From assembly GCA_031763025.1 (NCBI GenBank), contig JASSKH010000001.1, positions 16,593,142-16,657,141 of the forward strand: a stretch of 64,000 bases of DNA. Reading direction: 5' to 3'. Of this stretch, positions 1 through 12,808 are shown in pieces. Below the pieces are notes generated by a model that was not told the origin of the DNA, did no database searches, and saw only the letters and a list, made by a program, of their open reading frames with translations. How positions within the stretch are numbered: position 1 is the stretch's first letter; the number at the start of each line of letters is the position of its first letter. The position numbers and the translations under genes were made by a program. Source of the stretch: Macrocystis pyrifera. Its lineage: Eukaryota; Sar; Phaeophyceae; Laminariales; Laminariaceae.

Positions 1-1040
1 CCGTGCTTGAGGCTGCCTATCAATAGTCCGTTACCGAGAGTGGTGGTTCTGACGTCGATTTTCCCAAATCTTGCAACCTTGGAACAATACACCAACAGCA
101 GACGCGAAAGTCGCGTGTACATCCCGAAGATAGCAGCAGCGGAAAGGCCTACACCCCTGCCTTCCTGCTGAGCCGGCCGAGGAACTAGTAGCTGGAAGTG
201 GCCGGACGACCCAGCAGCCCAGCTGTACACGTCGGCGTCTCCAGGGTTACTGCTGTTATAGAAATGAAGATGTATTATTTGGGTGGCACCAACTGGGGCA
301 TGCACGGACAAGTAGTTACCCTGGGGGGTGGGGGGGGGAGAGAGAAAAACCACGCAGGCCGAAGAGAGGACAGAAAAATATTAGGGCCATTATTATACAA
401 GAGTGTTTCAAGTTCTAAATTTCCTGATTTTTCCTTTTTTTTTTTTTCCAAACAAGAAATGCTACTCGTACAGCAATAAACGTTCCTGGCTTTTTACCCT
501 CCGTTAAATCTCCTGACTTCAGTTAGGGAATATTTTTTCTCTTTTTCTTCCTTGTTTCATTGTCTTTTTTCAAAAAGAAGAGAGCAAAATCTGGGGGGGG
601 GGAAGTTCTTCGATAACGATAACACGGCCTTAAGATTACGGTAGGTAGGTACTTCAGTATAACATCAAAAACATTTACCAGGTATTATATGGTGAAACAC
701 ATCAGCTCACACAGCAGTAATAGTGGTGATATCGATTTTTTTCCGTGAAACTCATATTTGCAAGCTGTGGTGTGTCTGGCCGCCAATAGAAGCTCCGTTG
801 ATAGCAATATCATACTTAAAACGTGGCTTATATATGCGATCAGAGTGGTGCGTATATCTACACTGTGTATGCGCATCAAAGTGTATGATATACGGCCGGC
901 GATGGAGTCGAGATTACAGTAAGTAGTACACAAACAGAAGGTAGAAGCGTGAGTCCACAACGATGTCGTGTCCGCAGAAGGCGCTGTGCGAACGGGGGTT
1001 GGCATCCAAAGGTCATATTTTCGTATGCTAAGAAACCTAC
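1..1040. other. No gene recognised; flank of the OTU-like gene
   Basis: I see no convincing exon here. The stretch holds short homopolymer runs (a G run near 320–337, a T run near 437–449, a G run near 594–602). The 3' exon of the OTU-like gene to the right, which should carry its catalytic histidine, could lie here on the minus strand, but I could not place it. Confidence 0.4.
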
Positions 1041-1427
1041 CTGCATTTCTCGATGTACGATGAGTTTCCTGGGGGACGTCGGGTGCTGAACCCATACGAC
1101 GATGGTGGTGTTAATCGCTTGGGCCAAGGCGCCCATCATGGCCAGAGGGAGGTAGCGGTAATCCCCGAGGAAGTCACGAAGAAGCTCATCCCTGAACAGC
1201 GATAACGGCTTTCTGTTGTCGTGGCTATCTTGGATGTCCAGCCCCATCATGCGCGCCCTCTCCCCCTGCAGAAGGTGAAGGGGGCGACCTCCATCCGGCC
1301 CTGCGCATTGCTCTAGCATTTGGCCGACTCCCCTCGCCTGCCCGACGGTGACATGCTCGACGACAGCGTCAGCGACCGCGCGCTTGAGCCCTCGAACCAC
1401 GCTGATGGGGTGGGAATCCCCGGTGGG
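1041..1427 (-). CDS. OTU-like cysteine protease, main exon (partial gene)
   Basis: A 129-codon exon on the minus strand. It is bounded by a good acceptor (cttcttctgctgcag before codon 1, CCC) and a donor (CAG, then GTAGGT). The protein reads through FRDELLRDFLGDYRYLPLA and then ALAQAINTTIVVW. In OTU deubiquitinases the corresponding segment is the WGG-E-ALA-x-I-x-V helix–strand that follows the catalytic Cys helix. The next exon upstream carries the DGNC motif in the matching phase. OTU enzymes remove ubiquitin or ubiquitin-like proteins, usually in the cytosol. The catalytic His is not in this exon. Assignment to the OTU fold rests on DGNC plus this segment, so it is moderate. OTU domains also occur in some transposon proteins, so this could be part of an old mobile element. 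Confidence 0.5.
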
Positions 1428-1934
1428 CTGCAGCAGAAGAAGCAGGCGGGAGCAGCAGGCAAGCACGAAGAAACTATATATACTGCAAGCGCCGAATCGT
1501 GAAGTGTACGTATGGAAGAAATGTTGCAGCAGCGGGACAGACTTGAAAGAAACAAGCATAGTCACAGCCGTCGGGTGCCTCGTAGGTGATAGCTACTGAA
1601 GTTAAAATCCTGAATTATAGCAGTGGGTTTCATTAACAAAGAAGATGTTGAATATAATGGCATGTGCCAAACGGGGGACGCGCCATCGAAACACATGGCA
1701 ATGTCTACAACAACCGCACCCATGAGGACATACGACGTATATATTTATACGCACACAATTGCAGCAGCATATACCATTCCTCAATTAAGTTTAAAAAAAT
1801 AGCAGACACTGCTGTGTTATTGGAGATGGAACTACAGGCAGTACGCGAAACCGTACATGTATGCAAAACCGTTTATGTACGTACTTCGAAGTATGTATAC
1901 ACACCTTAATTTTTTTACGCACATCTGTACACAC

Positions 1935-2015
1935 CTCGTTGCAGATTACACTGAGCCCATTGCACACAGAATAGTACGCACAATTCCCGTCCCCAGCAGA
2001 CGGGACCCTTGCCAT
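1935..2015 (-). CDS. OTU-like protease exon with the DGNC catalytic motif
   Basis: The minus strand reads MARVPSAGDGNCAYYSVCNG and continues for about eight residues to a donor (GAG, then GTGTGT) in phase 0, which fits the phase-0 acceptor of the exon at 1,427. D-G-N-C followed by an aromatic/small helix is the signature around the catalytic cysteine of OTU proteases. The 5' limit is uncertain: the frame stays open upstream to about 2,120, and the ATG at 2,013–2,015 may be internal. A second donor (GTGTAA) eleven to fifteen bases earlier in the transcript would also keep phase. Confidence 0.5.
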
Positions 2016-2059
2016 GTCGGCGGACTCAATGGCTAAACTTCCCGAAGGGCAGGATTTTA

Positions 2060-2194
2060 GGTAGACCGCCGCTTGCTGTCCCCCCGCAACGTCGCCGGGT
2101 TCAGCAGGAGGTGGGCGTGCGCTTTGCCGTCAACGTTGTTGAGGTAAAGTGGATCGTCTAAATACGCCTCCGAAGCTTCCATGGCCCGCACCGC
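2060..2194 (-). CDS. Possible further exon of the OTU-like gene
   Basis: After a good acceptor (ctccctacag) the minus strand reads MEASEAYLDDPLYLNNVDGK and then LLLNPATLRG, which looks coding. Its frame differs from the DGNC frame that overlaps its 3' part. Either the exon ends early with a splice I cannot place, or the gene is damaged. Function unknown. Confidence 0.3.
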
Positions 2195-2649
2195 CTGTAG
2201 GGAGCAGGCCAGCAAAAGCATGCAGCAGAAGATTAAAACGAGGTATGTTTTAGTGAGTTCCGGGATGAGAGCCTCGAGGATAGAGCGAACATAAAAAGAA
2301 AAAACAGAAAAAACACAACATGCCGTATCATCGCCACACAAAATTTCGTCCGCAGTGAATTCGACCGACTGAATACCGCACTATGTTGTACAGTACATAC
2401 AGTAATGGTACAGTGGATGGTCAGCTAGGCAAGCACGCTACAGCAGTGTACTTTCAGTGGCACGATGAGCTTTTATTTAGGCAAACCTATACAACAAGAC
2501 ATTCCCCCTGAGGGACATGGGTCAGTCGGCGACTCCCCTTGATACTACTGCTGTGTACTGTGTAATGCCAGAGTCAACAGATGGTGCTTTCACACGGACG
2601 AATCCGGACGTACACCCCATCATGCGCATGTAGTACTACAGTACGTTTG

Positions 2650-4500
2650 TAAATGACGCGCATGGAGAGGAGTGATTTACCTTGTTTTGTGGCATGTTTT
2701 TCAGTGTTTTTTTCCCACCTCGACCTGGCTTGAGTGCTTTGAGCACACTGTTGCCTCACAACCCTGGCAGGTGCGCGGAGGGGATTTCCCGCCGACTTGG
2801 CCTGCGACATACACGCGCCGGAATCGATATATAGCATGAGGCGGGCGCGAGTGGGGGTTGCTTGCGATGGTAAGTGCCTTGCGTCCATACAGTCGAGCCT
2901 TACTGGTATTGCACACAATTTTTTTTCGCGCTGCTGCTTGCCGGGGGATACATTCATTCCTGGTTCGAGTGTATACGTACGTACGTTATAGCGAAAGGTG
3001 GTAGTAATAATACTGCAGTTGTGAAAGGCAGCCGGGGAGTACAACGAGCATGATGCGGCGCCTAGCTGAAGAGAGCGGGAACATCACGAGATATAATCGA
3101 TGCCGACAAGTTAAAGCGGTGAGCGTTTGACGACCGCCAGCATACATCCCACCCGTTGACGCACTTTACACAGGCAAGTATTTTCGAGCCGCAAGCTTGA
3201 TGATGACTGTTGCGCGGTCGATTTTGCTCCTTCGATGAGATCCGTGGACGCTACAATACTACTGTATACAGTATCAGGTACACTCTAATGCCCGCGCCGT
3301 TGTTTTTTATTTGCTGATTTTCAGAACCAAAATCAACTTTCTTCAGTGTACTTTCCGTACGTACGATAAAAACTGTCATTATGCCAGGTATTGCTTACCG
3401 AGCGATTCTTGTCAATTCCTGCTTCTTATGTTACAAACGCTTTCGAGCCGCGGGCATTATCGGCACAACCCCCAAAAAACGCCAAACCAGCCGCTGCACA
3501 CGTGGTATAGGGCGAGCTTTTGCGTCGTGAAAAGATGTTTTGGATTATCGTGATTCCTACTGATATTAAAGTAGTAGTGGAGCTCCAGCAGGGCGCTAAC
3601 AACAACGTGATATAGCGAGACAACAGCAGGAGGGAGCAGCAGCAGTAGCAGCAGCAGCGTCAAGCCGAGAGATAGTAATCGACGGGGATCAAACGAAGCC
3701 GACACGAGCAACCATGGACCGCCGAAGGGTGCTAAACGAACCGCACATACACGTCATACATCCGCTCCTGGTAAGAGAGTCAACGTCTTTCGCACCGCAA
3801 ACAAGCGTGTCGCAACAGCGAAGAAGGTAGACCGGAAACAAGCGATAATCGCGAGAGAAGCATGGCTGTGCAATAGAGATAAAAGGGTGCAGAACTGTGT
3901 GAAGAACACGGGTTAACTCGTCTCTCGCGGCCGGGTTGATAGTTGCGAGACAGACGGACAGACGCGGCCAACCCCTCGGCCGGCTTCGCGCCCAGTCGCA
4001 GGTATGGTCAAGTGTCGTGCGTTCGGTCAACTTTTTTTACCGGTAACGCATCCGGCTAGTTCGTTCGTGAGTCTCGGCGATAGGCGGTTTTTGTTGTCTA
4101 TTTTGTCTCTCACCACAGGTGCTGCAGGCAGGCTTCTTCCTTCCACTGCTGTATGCAGTTGAGTTGTCTTTGCCCAGGTCAAGGTCTTCGCGCCCGAACT
4201 CGTCGTCATCATCATGAGCCACCAACAAGGCGGTGCAGCGAGCGTCGCTCCTCATCCTCGTCAAAAAGTCCTCGTCGGTGGTACTTTTGTGACCTACGGT
4301 ATCCCTGTCAGCTGTGGTGCTTGTTCTCTTCTCCTTCGAAAGTCTCACAACGACAGCGAGCGCTTGTGTTTGGTGTTTGTTCTAGTGTGCCGTGGATTGA
4401 CGCTATGAAGTAGCCTTGAAGGCTTTTATCGGTTTTGACGTTTTGACGTTGTGACCGCCAAACGTTGTGCCGTTTCGACAAAATGGACGGTTTCATTTTT
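2650..4500. repeat. Copy 1 of a diverged ~2-kb repeat
   Basis: Colinear blocks match 16,870–18,900 in the same orientation. Examples are the ttgcttgcgat block (2,858 against 17,118), caagccgagaga (3,660 against 18,104), ggacagacgcggccaac (3,956 against 18,376), the cttcgcgccc block (3,985 against 18,410) and the aaacgttgtgc–gtttcgac block (4,460 against 18,890). Similarity is patchy, so the copies are old. I see no open frame shared by both. It could be a segmental duplication or a dispersed non-coding element. Confidence 0.6.
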
Positions 4501-5430
4501 TTTTCGTTTTCTTTTTTGTGGGTGAAAAACACTGCTTCTATGTACTGCAGTAGTACCTGGTGCAGGATATACAACTACTACTGCTGTAGTATAGTTATAG
4601 GAGTACGTACCAGGCAGCAGCTTCGTATATACGACCACAACAGATAAGGAACCCACAGCACCAATGTGCTTACTGTTGCAATTAGTTGGCCGTTGACTTT
4701 ACATCTTTTCATCCTCGCACGACTGGTGATCTGTGATGATGCTGCTTCTTGCTGCAGTGCTGTTGTTGCTTAATTTAATATCAAATAATGTACTCTCGTC
4801 GTGCATACCTGTCCTTTTAACTCTACCCTGTAAAGATACACAGTCTTGCTTTGCTGTGCCTACTCGTTAAGATCATGTAGGCGGGACACTTTGTATCCCT
4901 GGACAAGTTTTCCTATCAAGTCGGTACTCGTTGGTACTCACGTGCGTGCGTTGTTTGCTTAGAGATAGAAGAAGAGCAGTTTATTCCTTTCGTGCACGCC
5001 GAGACTGAGACCAAACTCGTGCCCCTCTGGTTTTCCACCTAAGATACGCCTTCCAAGTATTACAAATACGATCCCAGTGCCTGACCCCGGGTATTTACCG
5101 GGCTTTCAACCTCATTCAAGGCAGTATCATAACATACTGCTGTTATTGTGGCAAGAGGAAAAAAAAAATATACCACCGCTATTTCCAGAAATAAAGTACG
5201 TAAGAGGACTCTTAATATATATATCTTGCAATGGTCTCCACCAGCCACGTTTATTCGTACCCCGACGATCCTTACATTTCCGTCCCGAGTGACACGTTTG
5301 GTTGTTTTTTTTCGGGGTACTCTTATTTCCACAAGTTAGTATGGTATTAGTACGAGTACAGCAGCACTGGCTTGGCTGTGACTGGTGAACAAAGTCGAGC
5401 TGAACGTTGCCGAAAACACAAGAATAATAG
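4500..5430. other. No gene recognised
   Basis: Ordinary unique-looking sequence with a few short CTG/CAG and TA-rich runs. No frame shows domain-like composition or plausible splice borders. Confidence 0.4.
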
Positions 5431-5432
5431 TA

Positions 5433-5537
5433 TTACGGGGGTCCATAGTTAATGGGACCAAATTTTGTCAGAAAAAATAGGTAAATATATAGGTTTTTAT
5501 GTATACCATAGGTCCTATTAACTATGGACCCCCGTAA
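5433..5537. mobile_element. 105-bp TA-target MITE, copy 1
   Basis: Begins TTACGGGGGTCCATAGTTAA and ends with the inverted form of the same sequence (TTAACTATGGACCCCCGTAA). It is flanked on both sides by TA. The AT-rich centre contains aggtaaatatataggttttt, which all copies share. TA duplication with short inverted ends is typical of Tc1/mariner-mobilised MITEs. Confidence 0.9.
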
Positions 5538-5539
5538 TA

Positions 5540-6440
5540 GTACGAGCTGCGGTTCGAGTCTATATCGCACCAAATTCCTTCTGGGTCCAATGCTCACATT
5601 GTGTTTCAGGGTCTATCTCCAAAAGAAACGGCGTGACCATTTGAACTTTGGTGAGGTAAAAGTGCAAAAAATAAGCGTGCCTCGTAGTTACTTGATTTCA
5701 GCATGTGATAAACTTTTGGCGTCAAATGTGACTTGCTTGGTATTGGTCCTACGTACGCAGTCAGTTCTCCGAATATTCACGCGAGACTCGCTACAGACAT
5801 GCCTTGGGGTACCTATATACAGTAAAGACGTTTAATAAAAAAGAATTAAAAAATGAACTTTTCTTCCTACGGAAACGCCTGCGTACTATTTCTGACCTTT
5901 TTAAGGACCGTGGTTGGTCGGGACACATTTTCGCCGCTATGTCAACAAAAAAACTGGCTATGTAACCGTTCTGCTGCTGATGTCGTTCAGTTGTATACCA
6001 CCTACGTGACGCTCGCGAAGGTATTGCGATCGGCATTCGTGTTTGACAAAAATTGGGGTGATAGCTGTACAGTAGTGATACCAGAGTATCGTGGTAAGGC
6101 AAGTGGGATGCAGGAACTGGCTCGGAAGGTAGCTTCTCTTGTTCAGGAGACTTCTATATTTTGTTGTCGTGCTATTCCCGTTTATGATGAGAGAACAGGG
6201 GGCAGTTTGAGAGTGATTCGATAGGGGCTTGATTCAAGGCATCAAGCCCACTCTGCTCTCTTCCGTTAACCCGCTAAACGGGCAAACGCACTTGCCCGAG
6301 GAACTTTCCTCGGAGCTGGTCTACTCTTCTCCTAACGGCGATCCTAACCAATTGAGCAGCCAAACCCTAGGAAACTTCTGTAGTCTACAAACCCAATTCT
6401 AAGGGTTTTCCTGTCTTTAAGGGAGCCCTGCCCAAGGAAC
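5540..6440. other. No gene recognised
   Basis: Short open frames without recognisable domains. No splice-bordered exon or repeat family was identified up to the satellite that follows. Confidence 0.35.
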
Positions 6441-6499
6441 TTTCATTGTGTCCCTACGAAGGCCTTGGTACTTCTGGCTGTCATATCTACCGAGAGAAA

Positions 6500-9400
6500 C
6501 TTCAGAGACTGATGATCCGGGGACTTGACCGTATCCTCCTCGGATGGCGCTGGCTCCACGAACCCCAGCCAAATCAGCGATCAGCCAGTGGGGTTAGGTT
6601 TCACACACCTTGCGGGGCAGTATCGTCTCGTCCCTGGGTGCGGGAGAACCTTGATGTTACCCCAGCCAATCAGCGAACAGCGATCGGCCGATGGGGGTTG
6701 GGTTTTCCACACCGTGCGAGGCGGCATCGACCTAGGGGCCAGGGGACGACTGTTTTCGTCCCTGGGTTGTCGGAGTTTCAGATGTACGGAAGGAGGTATG
6801 ATGTGGGGATGGGACCTTATCCTTCCAAGGTGCGGCGGAATCTCGAATTTACCCCACCCAATCAGCGATCAGCCAGTGGGGTTGAGATTTCCACACCGCG
6901 CGAGGCAGTATCGACCTGGGGGTTAACGGTTTTCGTCCCCGATTTGTCGGGGTTGTAGGCGTATGGAAGGAATTATAATCCGGGGATGGCACCTTATCCT
7001 CTCCGTATGTTTTTTTTTATCCGCTTTTTTTTCTACGTCCAGCAGTGGTAGGTATGTCCCCGGTGGTTTTTTGGTACGTACGTACGTACGTACCCGGTGA
7101 TAAAATAGACATGGAACCATGGAACCCTATTCTCCCCGGGCGGCGATGGCTCCACGAACCCCAGCCAATCAGCGATCAGCCATAGGGGTTTGGATTTCCA
7201 CATTTTGCAGGGCGGTATCGATCCGGGGGATCACCGTTTTCGTCCCCCGTTCGCCGGAGTTAAGAGTTTTGGAAGGGTTTCTGATCCGGGAATAGCACGT
7301 CATCCCCCCCGAGTGCGGCGGAACTGCACGAACTCCATCCAATCAGCGCTCGGCCCGTGGGTTTGGGGTTTTTACACCTTGTGGGGAGGTCTTGACCCGG
7401 GGGGTAATCGTTTTCGTACCCCGTTTGTTGGAGTTGTGGATTAACGTGAACGTTTCTAGTTCGGGGATGGTAGCCTACCCTACTGGCGTGGCGCTGGCTC
7501 CACGAGTCTCAGCCAATCAACGATCAGGCTCCACTAACCCCAGCCAATCAGAGATCGACCATCGGGGTTGGGGTTTCCACACCATGCGGGGCGGTATCGA
7601 CCCGAGGAAACTTTGTTTTCGTCCCCGGTTGGTCGGACTTAAAGCCGTATGGAAGTATTTATGACCCGGGGGTGGAACCCTATCCTCCCCGGGTGCAGCG
7701 GAACATCGATGATACCCCAGTCAATCAGCGATCAGCGATTGGGGTTGGGATTTCCTCACCGTGCGGGGCGGTATAGACTCAGAGAATCTCCGCTTTCTTC
7801 CCCGATTTGTCGGGGTTGTACGAGCACACACATGAAAGGATTTCTGGTCCAGAGATGGGACCTGATCCTCCTCGGGTGGCGCTGGCTCCACGAGCCCCAG
7901 CCAATCAGCGACCGGCCCGTGGATTTGGGTTTTCCCCACCGCGCTGGGAGGTATCGATCCCGGGGATTAGCCGTCTTCGTCACCGGTTCGTCGGAGTTGT
8001 AGATGTATAGAAATATTTCTGAACCAGGGATGGGATCTTCTTCTCCACGGGTGCGATGGAACCGCGATATTATCCCAGCCGATTAGCGATCAGCGAAAGA
8101 GGTTAGGGTTTCCACACCGTGCGGGGCGATATCGATCCAGAGGGTCTCCATTTTTTTCTCGGGTTTCTGTATTTTTTTTATATGTATGAGAGTACTTTTG
8201 ATCCGGAGAGGGGACCTGATCCTCTCCGGGTGGAGCTGGCTCGACGAGCCCCGGACAATCAGTGACTGGCCCGTGGGGTTGAGGTCTCACTACGGTGCGG
8301 GGCGATATCGATCCGGGAGATCGCCGTCTTCGTCTCCGGTTCGTCGAAGTTATAAATGTATGGAAGGATTCATGAACTGAGGGTGATATCTAATCTTCCC
8401 CGGGTGTGGCGGGACTCCGACGTTTCCCCGACGGGCAACACTCAATGCTCTCCGCGCGCCACGACGCCCCCCCATAGGCCTGGGGGGGGTTGCCCCCTCG
8501 GCCAATGGGATTGGGGCTCGGAAAACGCTGTATGGAAAGCCATGTACCTATTATTTCAATCAACGATCACAGCCAGAGTGGAACTGGGACTTCCACACCG
8601 TGCGGGGCGGTGGCGACCGGGGGTACCACCGTTTTCGTCCCCGGTTTGTTGGATGTATGGAAGGGTTTATGATCCGCGGGTGGTACCTTATCTTCGTCGG
8701 GTCGCGCTAGCTCCACGAGCCGCAGCTACCTAATCATCGATCAATCAGTGGGGTTGGGGTTTCCATACCGTGCGGGGCGGTATCGACCCGGGGGATAACC
8801 TTTTTCGTCTTCGGTTTGTTGGAGTTGTAGATGTATGGAATGGTTTTCTAGTCCGAGAATGGCACCCTGTCCTCCCCGAGTGCTCCTGGCTCCACGAACC
8901 CCAGCCAATCTGCGATCAGCCAGAGTGTAATTGAGATTTACACACCATGCGGGGCGATGACGACTGGAGATCGCCGTTTTGTCCCCGGTTCGCCGGAGCT
9001 GTAGATGTAAGGAAGGATTTCTGGTCCGGGCATGAGACCTCATCCGTCCCGGGTGCGGCAGGACCACGACGTTCCCCCGAGGGGAAACTCACGCCGCGCG
9101 CTCGGCCGTGTCGAACTCGGGGGGGGTTGTTGGAGTTGTCATGTACAGAAGGTTTTTTCGTAAGGGAGTAGTACCTTATCCTCCCCGGGTGGTGCTGGCT
9201 CCACGAGTCGCAGCGAATCAGCCATCAGCCAGGGAGGTTGGGGATTCCACACCGTAAGGAGCGGTATCGGCATGGGGGACCTCTCTTTTCGTCCTCCTTG
9301 GTTGGAGTTGTAGATATAGATTATGAACTGATTTCTGATCACGGGATGGAACCTGATCGTCCCCGGGTCGCGCTGGCTCTACACACGCCAGTCAATAAGC

Positions 9401-9640
9401 AATCGGCCAGCAGGGTTGGGGCTTCCACACCGTGTGGGGCGATATCGACCCGGGGGATCGACGTTTTCGTCCCCAGTTCGTCGGAGATGTGCCTGTATGG
9501 ATGAATTTCTGATCCGGGGATGGGACCTTATCGTGCCCGGGTGCGGTGAAACCTCGACGTTCCCCCGAGGGGAAACTCACGCCGCGCTCCAGGCGCCGGC
9601 GCATTGATCAAGGGCGGGCGAGGCGGGGGCCCTCGGCCAA
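6500..9640. repeat. ~177-bp tandem satellite, about 17 units, two alternating unit types
   Basis: The block ccagccaatcagcgatcag recurs near 6,572, 6,664, 6,858, 7,164, 7,339, 7,514, 7,723, 7,900, 8,077, 8,257, 8,555, 8,730, 8,905, 9,215 and 9,392, mostly 175–180 bases apart. Each unit continues with a ttccacaccgtgcggggcgg block, a cgaccc…gggga block, ccgttttcgtccccggtt and gtagatgtatggaagg. Units fall into a type with ggcgctggctccacgagcccc before the CCAAT block and a type with gtgcggcggaa there. The two types often alternate, giving a ~354-bp higher-order unit. A non-repeat segment interrupts the array at about 6,985–7,130, and some units are shortened. The open frames inside are repeat artefacts. 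Confidence 0.85.
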
Positions 9641-12000
9641 TAGAATTGAAGCTCGTAAACACGGAGCTGAAAGTTAATATTGCATGCATGAATCCGGTAT
9701 GTAGTATGCGGAAAACTTTTGAGAGAGGGGCGGATTGAATGTATGGAGTATGGAGCATGGACGGGGAGGGGTCGGGGGATGAGAAAAGGGGGGCGGGCGG
9801 TATCGGTACGATGCGGGACCCCGCCGAGTGAGAGCAAATATGAGTTGGCAGAACAAAAGAAGAGGTCAGCAATCATGAACGAGTGCTTACAGTCGAGATG
9901 TACGTATGGTGTCCATGTCGTCGCCATAACTAGGTACGTAGCGTAAGCAGAATATCTATACATGAAGGGCGGGACAGGGGTGGGTCGGGAGGGAGGGACG
10001 AGGTTACGAGGCGTTCTACGATAGAGATTCACCCTAATTTTTCTGAGGCTCCTCACTCGGCCTTAAGGAGCTCCACACCTCACCCGAAAACTGACTTCAG
10101 CAAGAATCAAGTTGCGTGTCGATGAATCATCCCATGGCCCAAGAAAACAAAAACGTCATTTTTCGAAACAGGGTTGGCATTGTGACGATTTTGGGTTAAA
10201 GAGCCCCGTCATTCAGAAAATATTTTAGCGGAAACGTGCTATCTCTATCGTAGAGCGCGTCTTGTGCGTACGGCCGTTTTGTGGGAGGCAGCGGGTGAGA
10301 GGGATAGTGTTATCTCACCCGAAAACCCGACTTCGAGAAAGAATGTTGGGGCAAACCGACCACCAGTTGTTTGTGCGCGATCTGCCAAGTGACGGTAGTA
10401 GTAAAAGCATCATGCTACGTACAGCAAGCGGTAGGTAGTTAGTTGCTCGCTTGAAAAGCTCAGCAGGTCAGAAAATGATGACCTAGAACGTGCAACTCCC
10501 ACGCCGCACCGTGGGATGAGCAACGCACAAAACCAGCAACCAGAAATTTTAGCCCATGTGGCGTCCATGTCATGGCTACCCTACGTCGCTACCGAGCGTA
10601 AGTATTTACTAGATCTCTCAGAGGCAGGGGTGTATCTCGGTAACTTGTGACCCAAGATGATGTTTTGTGTTGGACAGATAGACGACGAACAATCAGCCGC
10701 CAGAAATTGTAGTCCATTTGCCATCGAGACAGGCGAAGAACAAGCACAAGTCTGTATCGTTTTGTTGTTATTATTTCGTTAGGCATCTGACAACGGGTAG
10801 CGTGGGTGTCTGCAACCAGAAACATGATCAAACACGTCACATAAAATCCGGACCACCACAAGCTAAAGCGCGAAGCGATCCTGCCAACGACTCAAGACAA
10901 CAAAGAAAGCTAGATGTGCCTCCCTGTTCTTGTAATTATTAATGTTGCTGCAACCCGTGAGAGTAGTAGTGTCGCTACCATATTGGCTTGAAATACGCCA
11001 TGTACAGTTGTTGTCATATCGCAAACAAGTTCACTGATTTCGACTATAACCAAAGGAAAAAACGCTGTACTGCACACATGCATGAGCCACTCAGAGCATA
11101 CCGATATCGATGGGATGGTCCCATTTCGGAACGGAAACAGCAAAGGAAAAAAAAAAGAAACCAAGACGATACACAGCACGGGTAATGTAATCAACGTATT
11201 AACAGCAGTCACGCAAACCTAAATACACTTCGACAAACGAACATATCACCACGAAAGACCAACAGAAACACACAGAAACCGGCAACCATGAGTCTCATGA
11301 CAAAGCCCCCCACCGTTAAAACAACCCTGATCCGATGGCACCAGAAACCTAACCTGAGAGCAGAGAGGAAGGGGGGGGGGTACCACACCCAACCCTAGTC
11401 CACCCCAGCCCACCCCCATTTTTCGATGAGGATGACACTGGTGCCGCGGCAAGGGGGGTCGCTGTTAGGTCCACTGTTCGACGCATTTTGCTTTCGCGAG
11501 ATGTTGCTTTCGCGAGATGCACCGCCATGGAATTGTTTTTTTGCTACTCTGCGACAACAACATATTTTTTGTGTCCAATTTTGAGTGAGGTACAGCGCCA
11601 CTCGCCCGAGTGGCGTAAACGTGGTAGTGAAAATCATGGCATCACACCCCCCTGCTACCATAACGACTGCTACGGGACACCACCCCCCTCGCCACCTCCC
11701 CGCCCTCCGTGTACAATATGCTGTATCACATTCATCACAACAACAACCTCAAAAATTGGCAACTTCAATATCTATCTCCGAGAAACGGAAGATGGAGGGA
11801 AGAAACAGAGGGGGGGGGGTTATACTACATCCTCAACATGGGAGGGAGGGAGGGAGGGACGGAGGGAGAGAGTGGAAGGCTCCAAGCGTTAAAAAACGTT
11901 GTGCATACACCCGAGAGGTCAACCATAAGCCTTCTACCAGACAGAAGGGGAGATGGGAGGGTGGGAGGGTAGGGGGGTAGGGGACGGGGGCGGTGGGGGG
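9640..12000. other. No gene recognised
   Basis: Contains a pair of short related blocks (ctcacccgaaaac at 10,080 and 10,315), a loosely duplicated block around 10,535 and 10,690 (agaaatt-tagtccat), and G-rich runs at 11,370, 11,808–11,860 and 11,945–12,000. No credible exon. Confidence 0.4.
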
Positions 12001-12002
12001 GT

Positions 12003-12777
12003 TCAGCGTTGACGGCGCAAGACCATAACTCCCACGGTAGCCGCGACTCCGATCACGGCCAAAGCTCCGGCCATCTTCGGCAGGCTCCTCGTGAACAACC
12101 CGGACTTGGATGTTCGCGGCGCTCGATCCCCTTTGCCTTTGCCTTCGCCTTCGCAACCCCCCGTCGACAGTGTCGACACGCCTTTTGCTTTTCCTGCAGC
12201 AGAGGATTGTCGGATTGACCCTGACTCGGGCGGCGGCGTTGACCAGCCGTCCCATCCGTCTTTCTTCGGCGGCACGGGGAAGATCGGGGTCCCCGAAGCC
12301 CACAACGGTGTGCTGCTGGTGCTGCTGGTGATGCTACTGGTGCTGCTGATGCTACTGCTGGTGGTGCTACTGCTGGTGGTGCTGCAACTGCTGGTGCTGC
12401 TGGTGATGTCATTGGTGCTGGTGGTGCTGCTACTGTTCCTGCCCCCTCCGCGTTCCGTCTTCAATATGGACTTGAGTACCGGGTTGTTCAACGATGCCGT
12501 CGAGACGGTGTCGCGGATATCGAGTCTGAAGGTGACGCTGCGATCGTGGCTGCACCTCGCCACCCGGATATCGACCGCTACCGGTGTAGCCCCCATCACA
12601 GATAGAGGGAGTTCCCCCTCCGCGCATCTGGTTATCGCCGTGGCCGAAGCCTGCCCAGGGGGAAGGCGGTTCCGCCTCGTGCAACCCAGCAGAGACGAGC
12701 AGTCCCTCCAACTAGACTCGTCACTCTTGCGATGTCCCAGGTAGGATGCTGAGCGTCGAGTCGAACTGGGGGATGGC

Positions 12778-12808
<31 letters not shown>

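Noticed and set aside
876-1565. Single-exon 229-codon protein including the hydrophobic N-terminal stretch before codon PTGDS
   Set aside because: The part before 1,427 is a pyrimidine-rich acceptor region and the part after 1,041 follows a good donor; only the middle is coding.
4153-4413. Gene starting MSHQQGG or the overlapping 86-codon frame
   Set aside because: The region is part of the diverged ~2-kb repeat; the partner copy at 18.6 kb does not keep the frame.
6446-9607. Pro/Arg-rich frames across the satellite
   Set aside because: Every frame is open at some unit because the unit length is near a multiple of three; none is preserved between units.
6500-9640. CRISPR array
   Set aside because: Units are imperfect, ~177 bp and contiguous without unique spacers, and the genome is eukaryotic.
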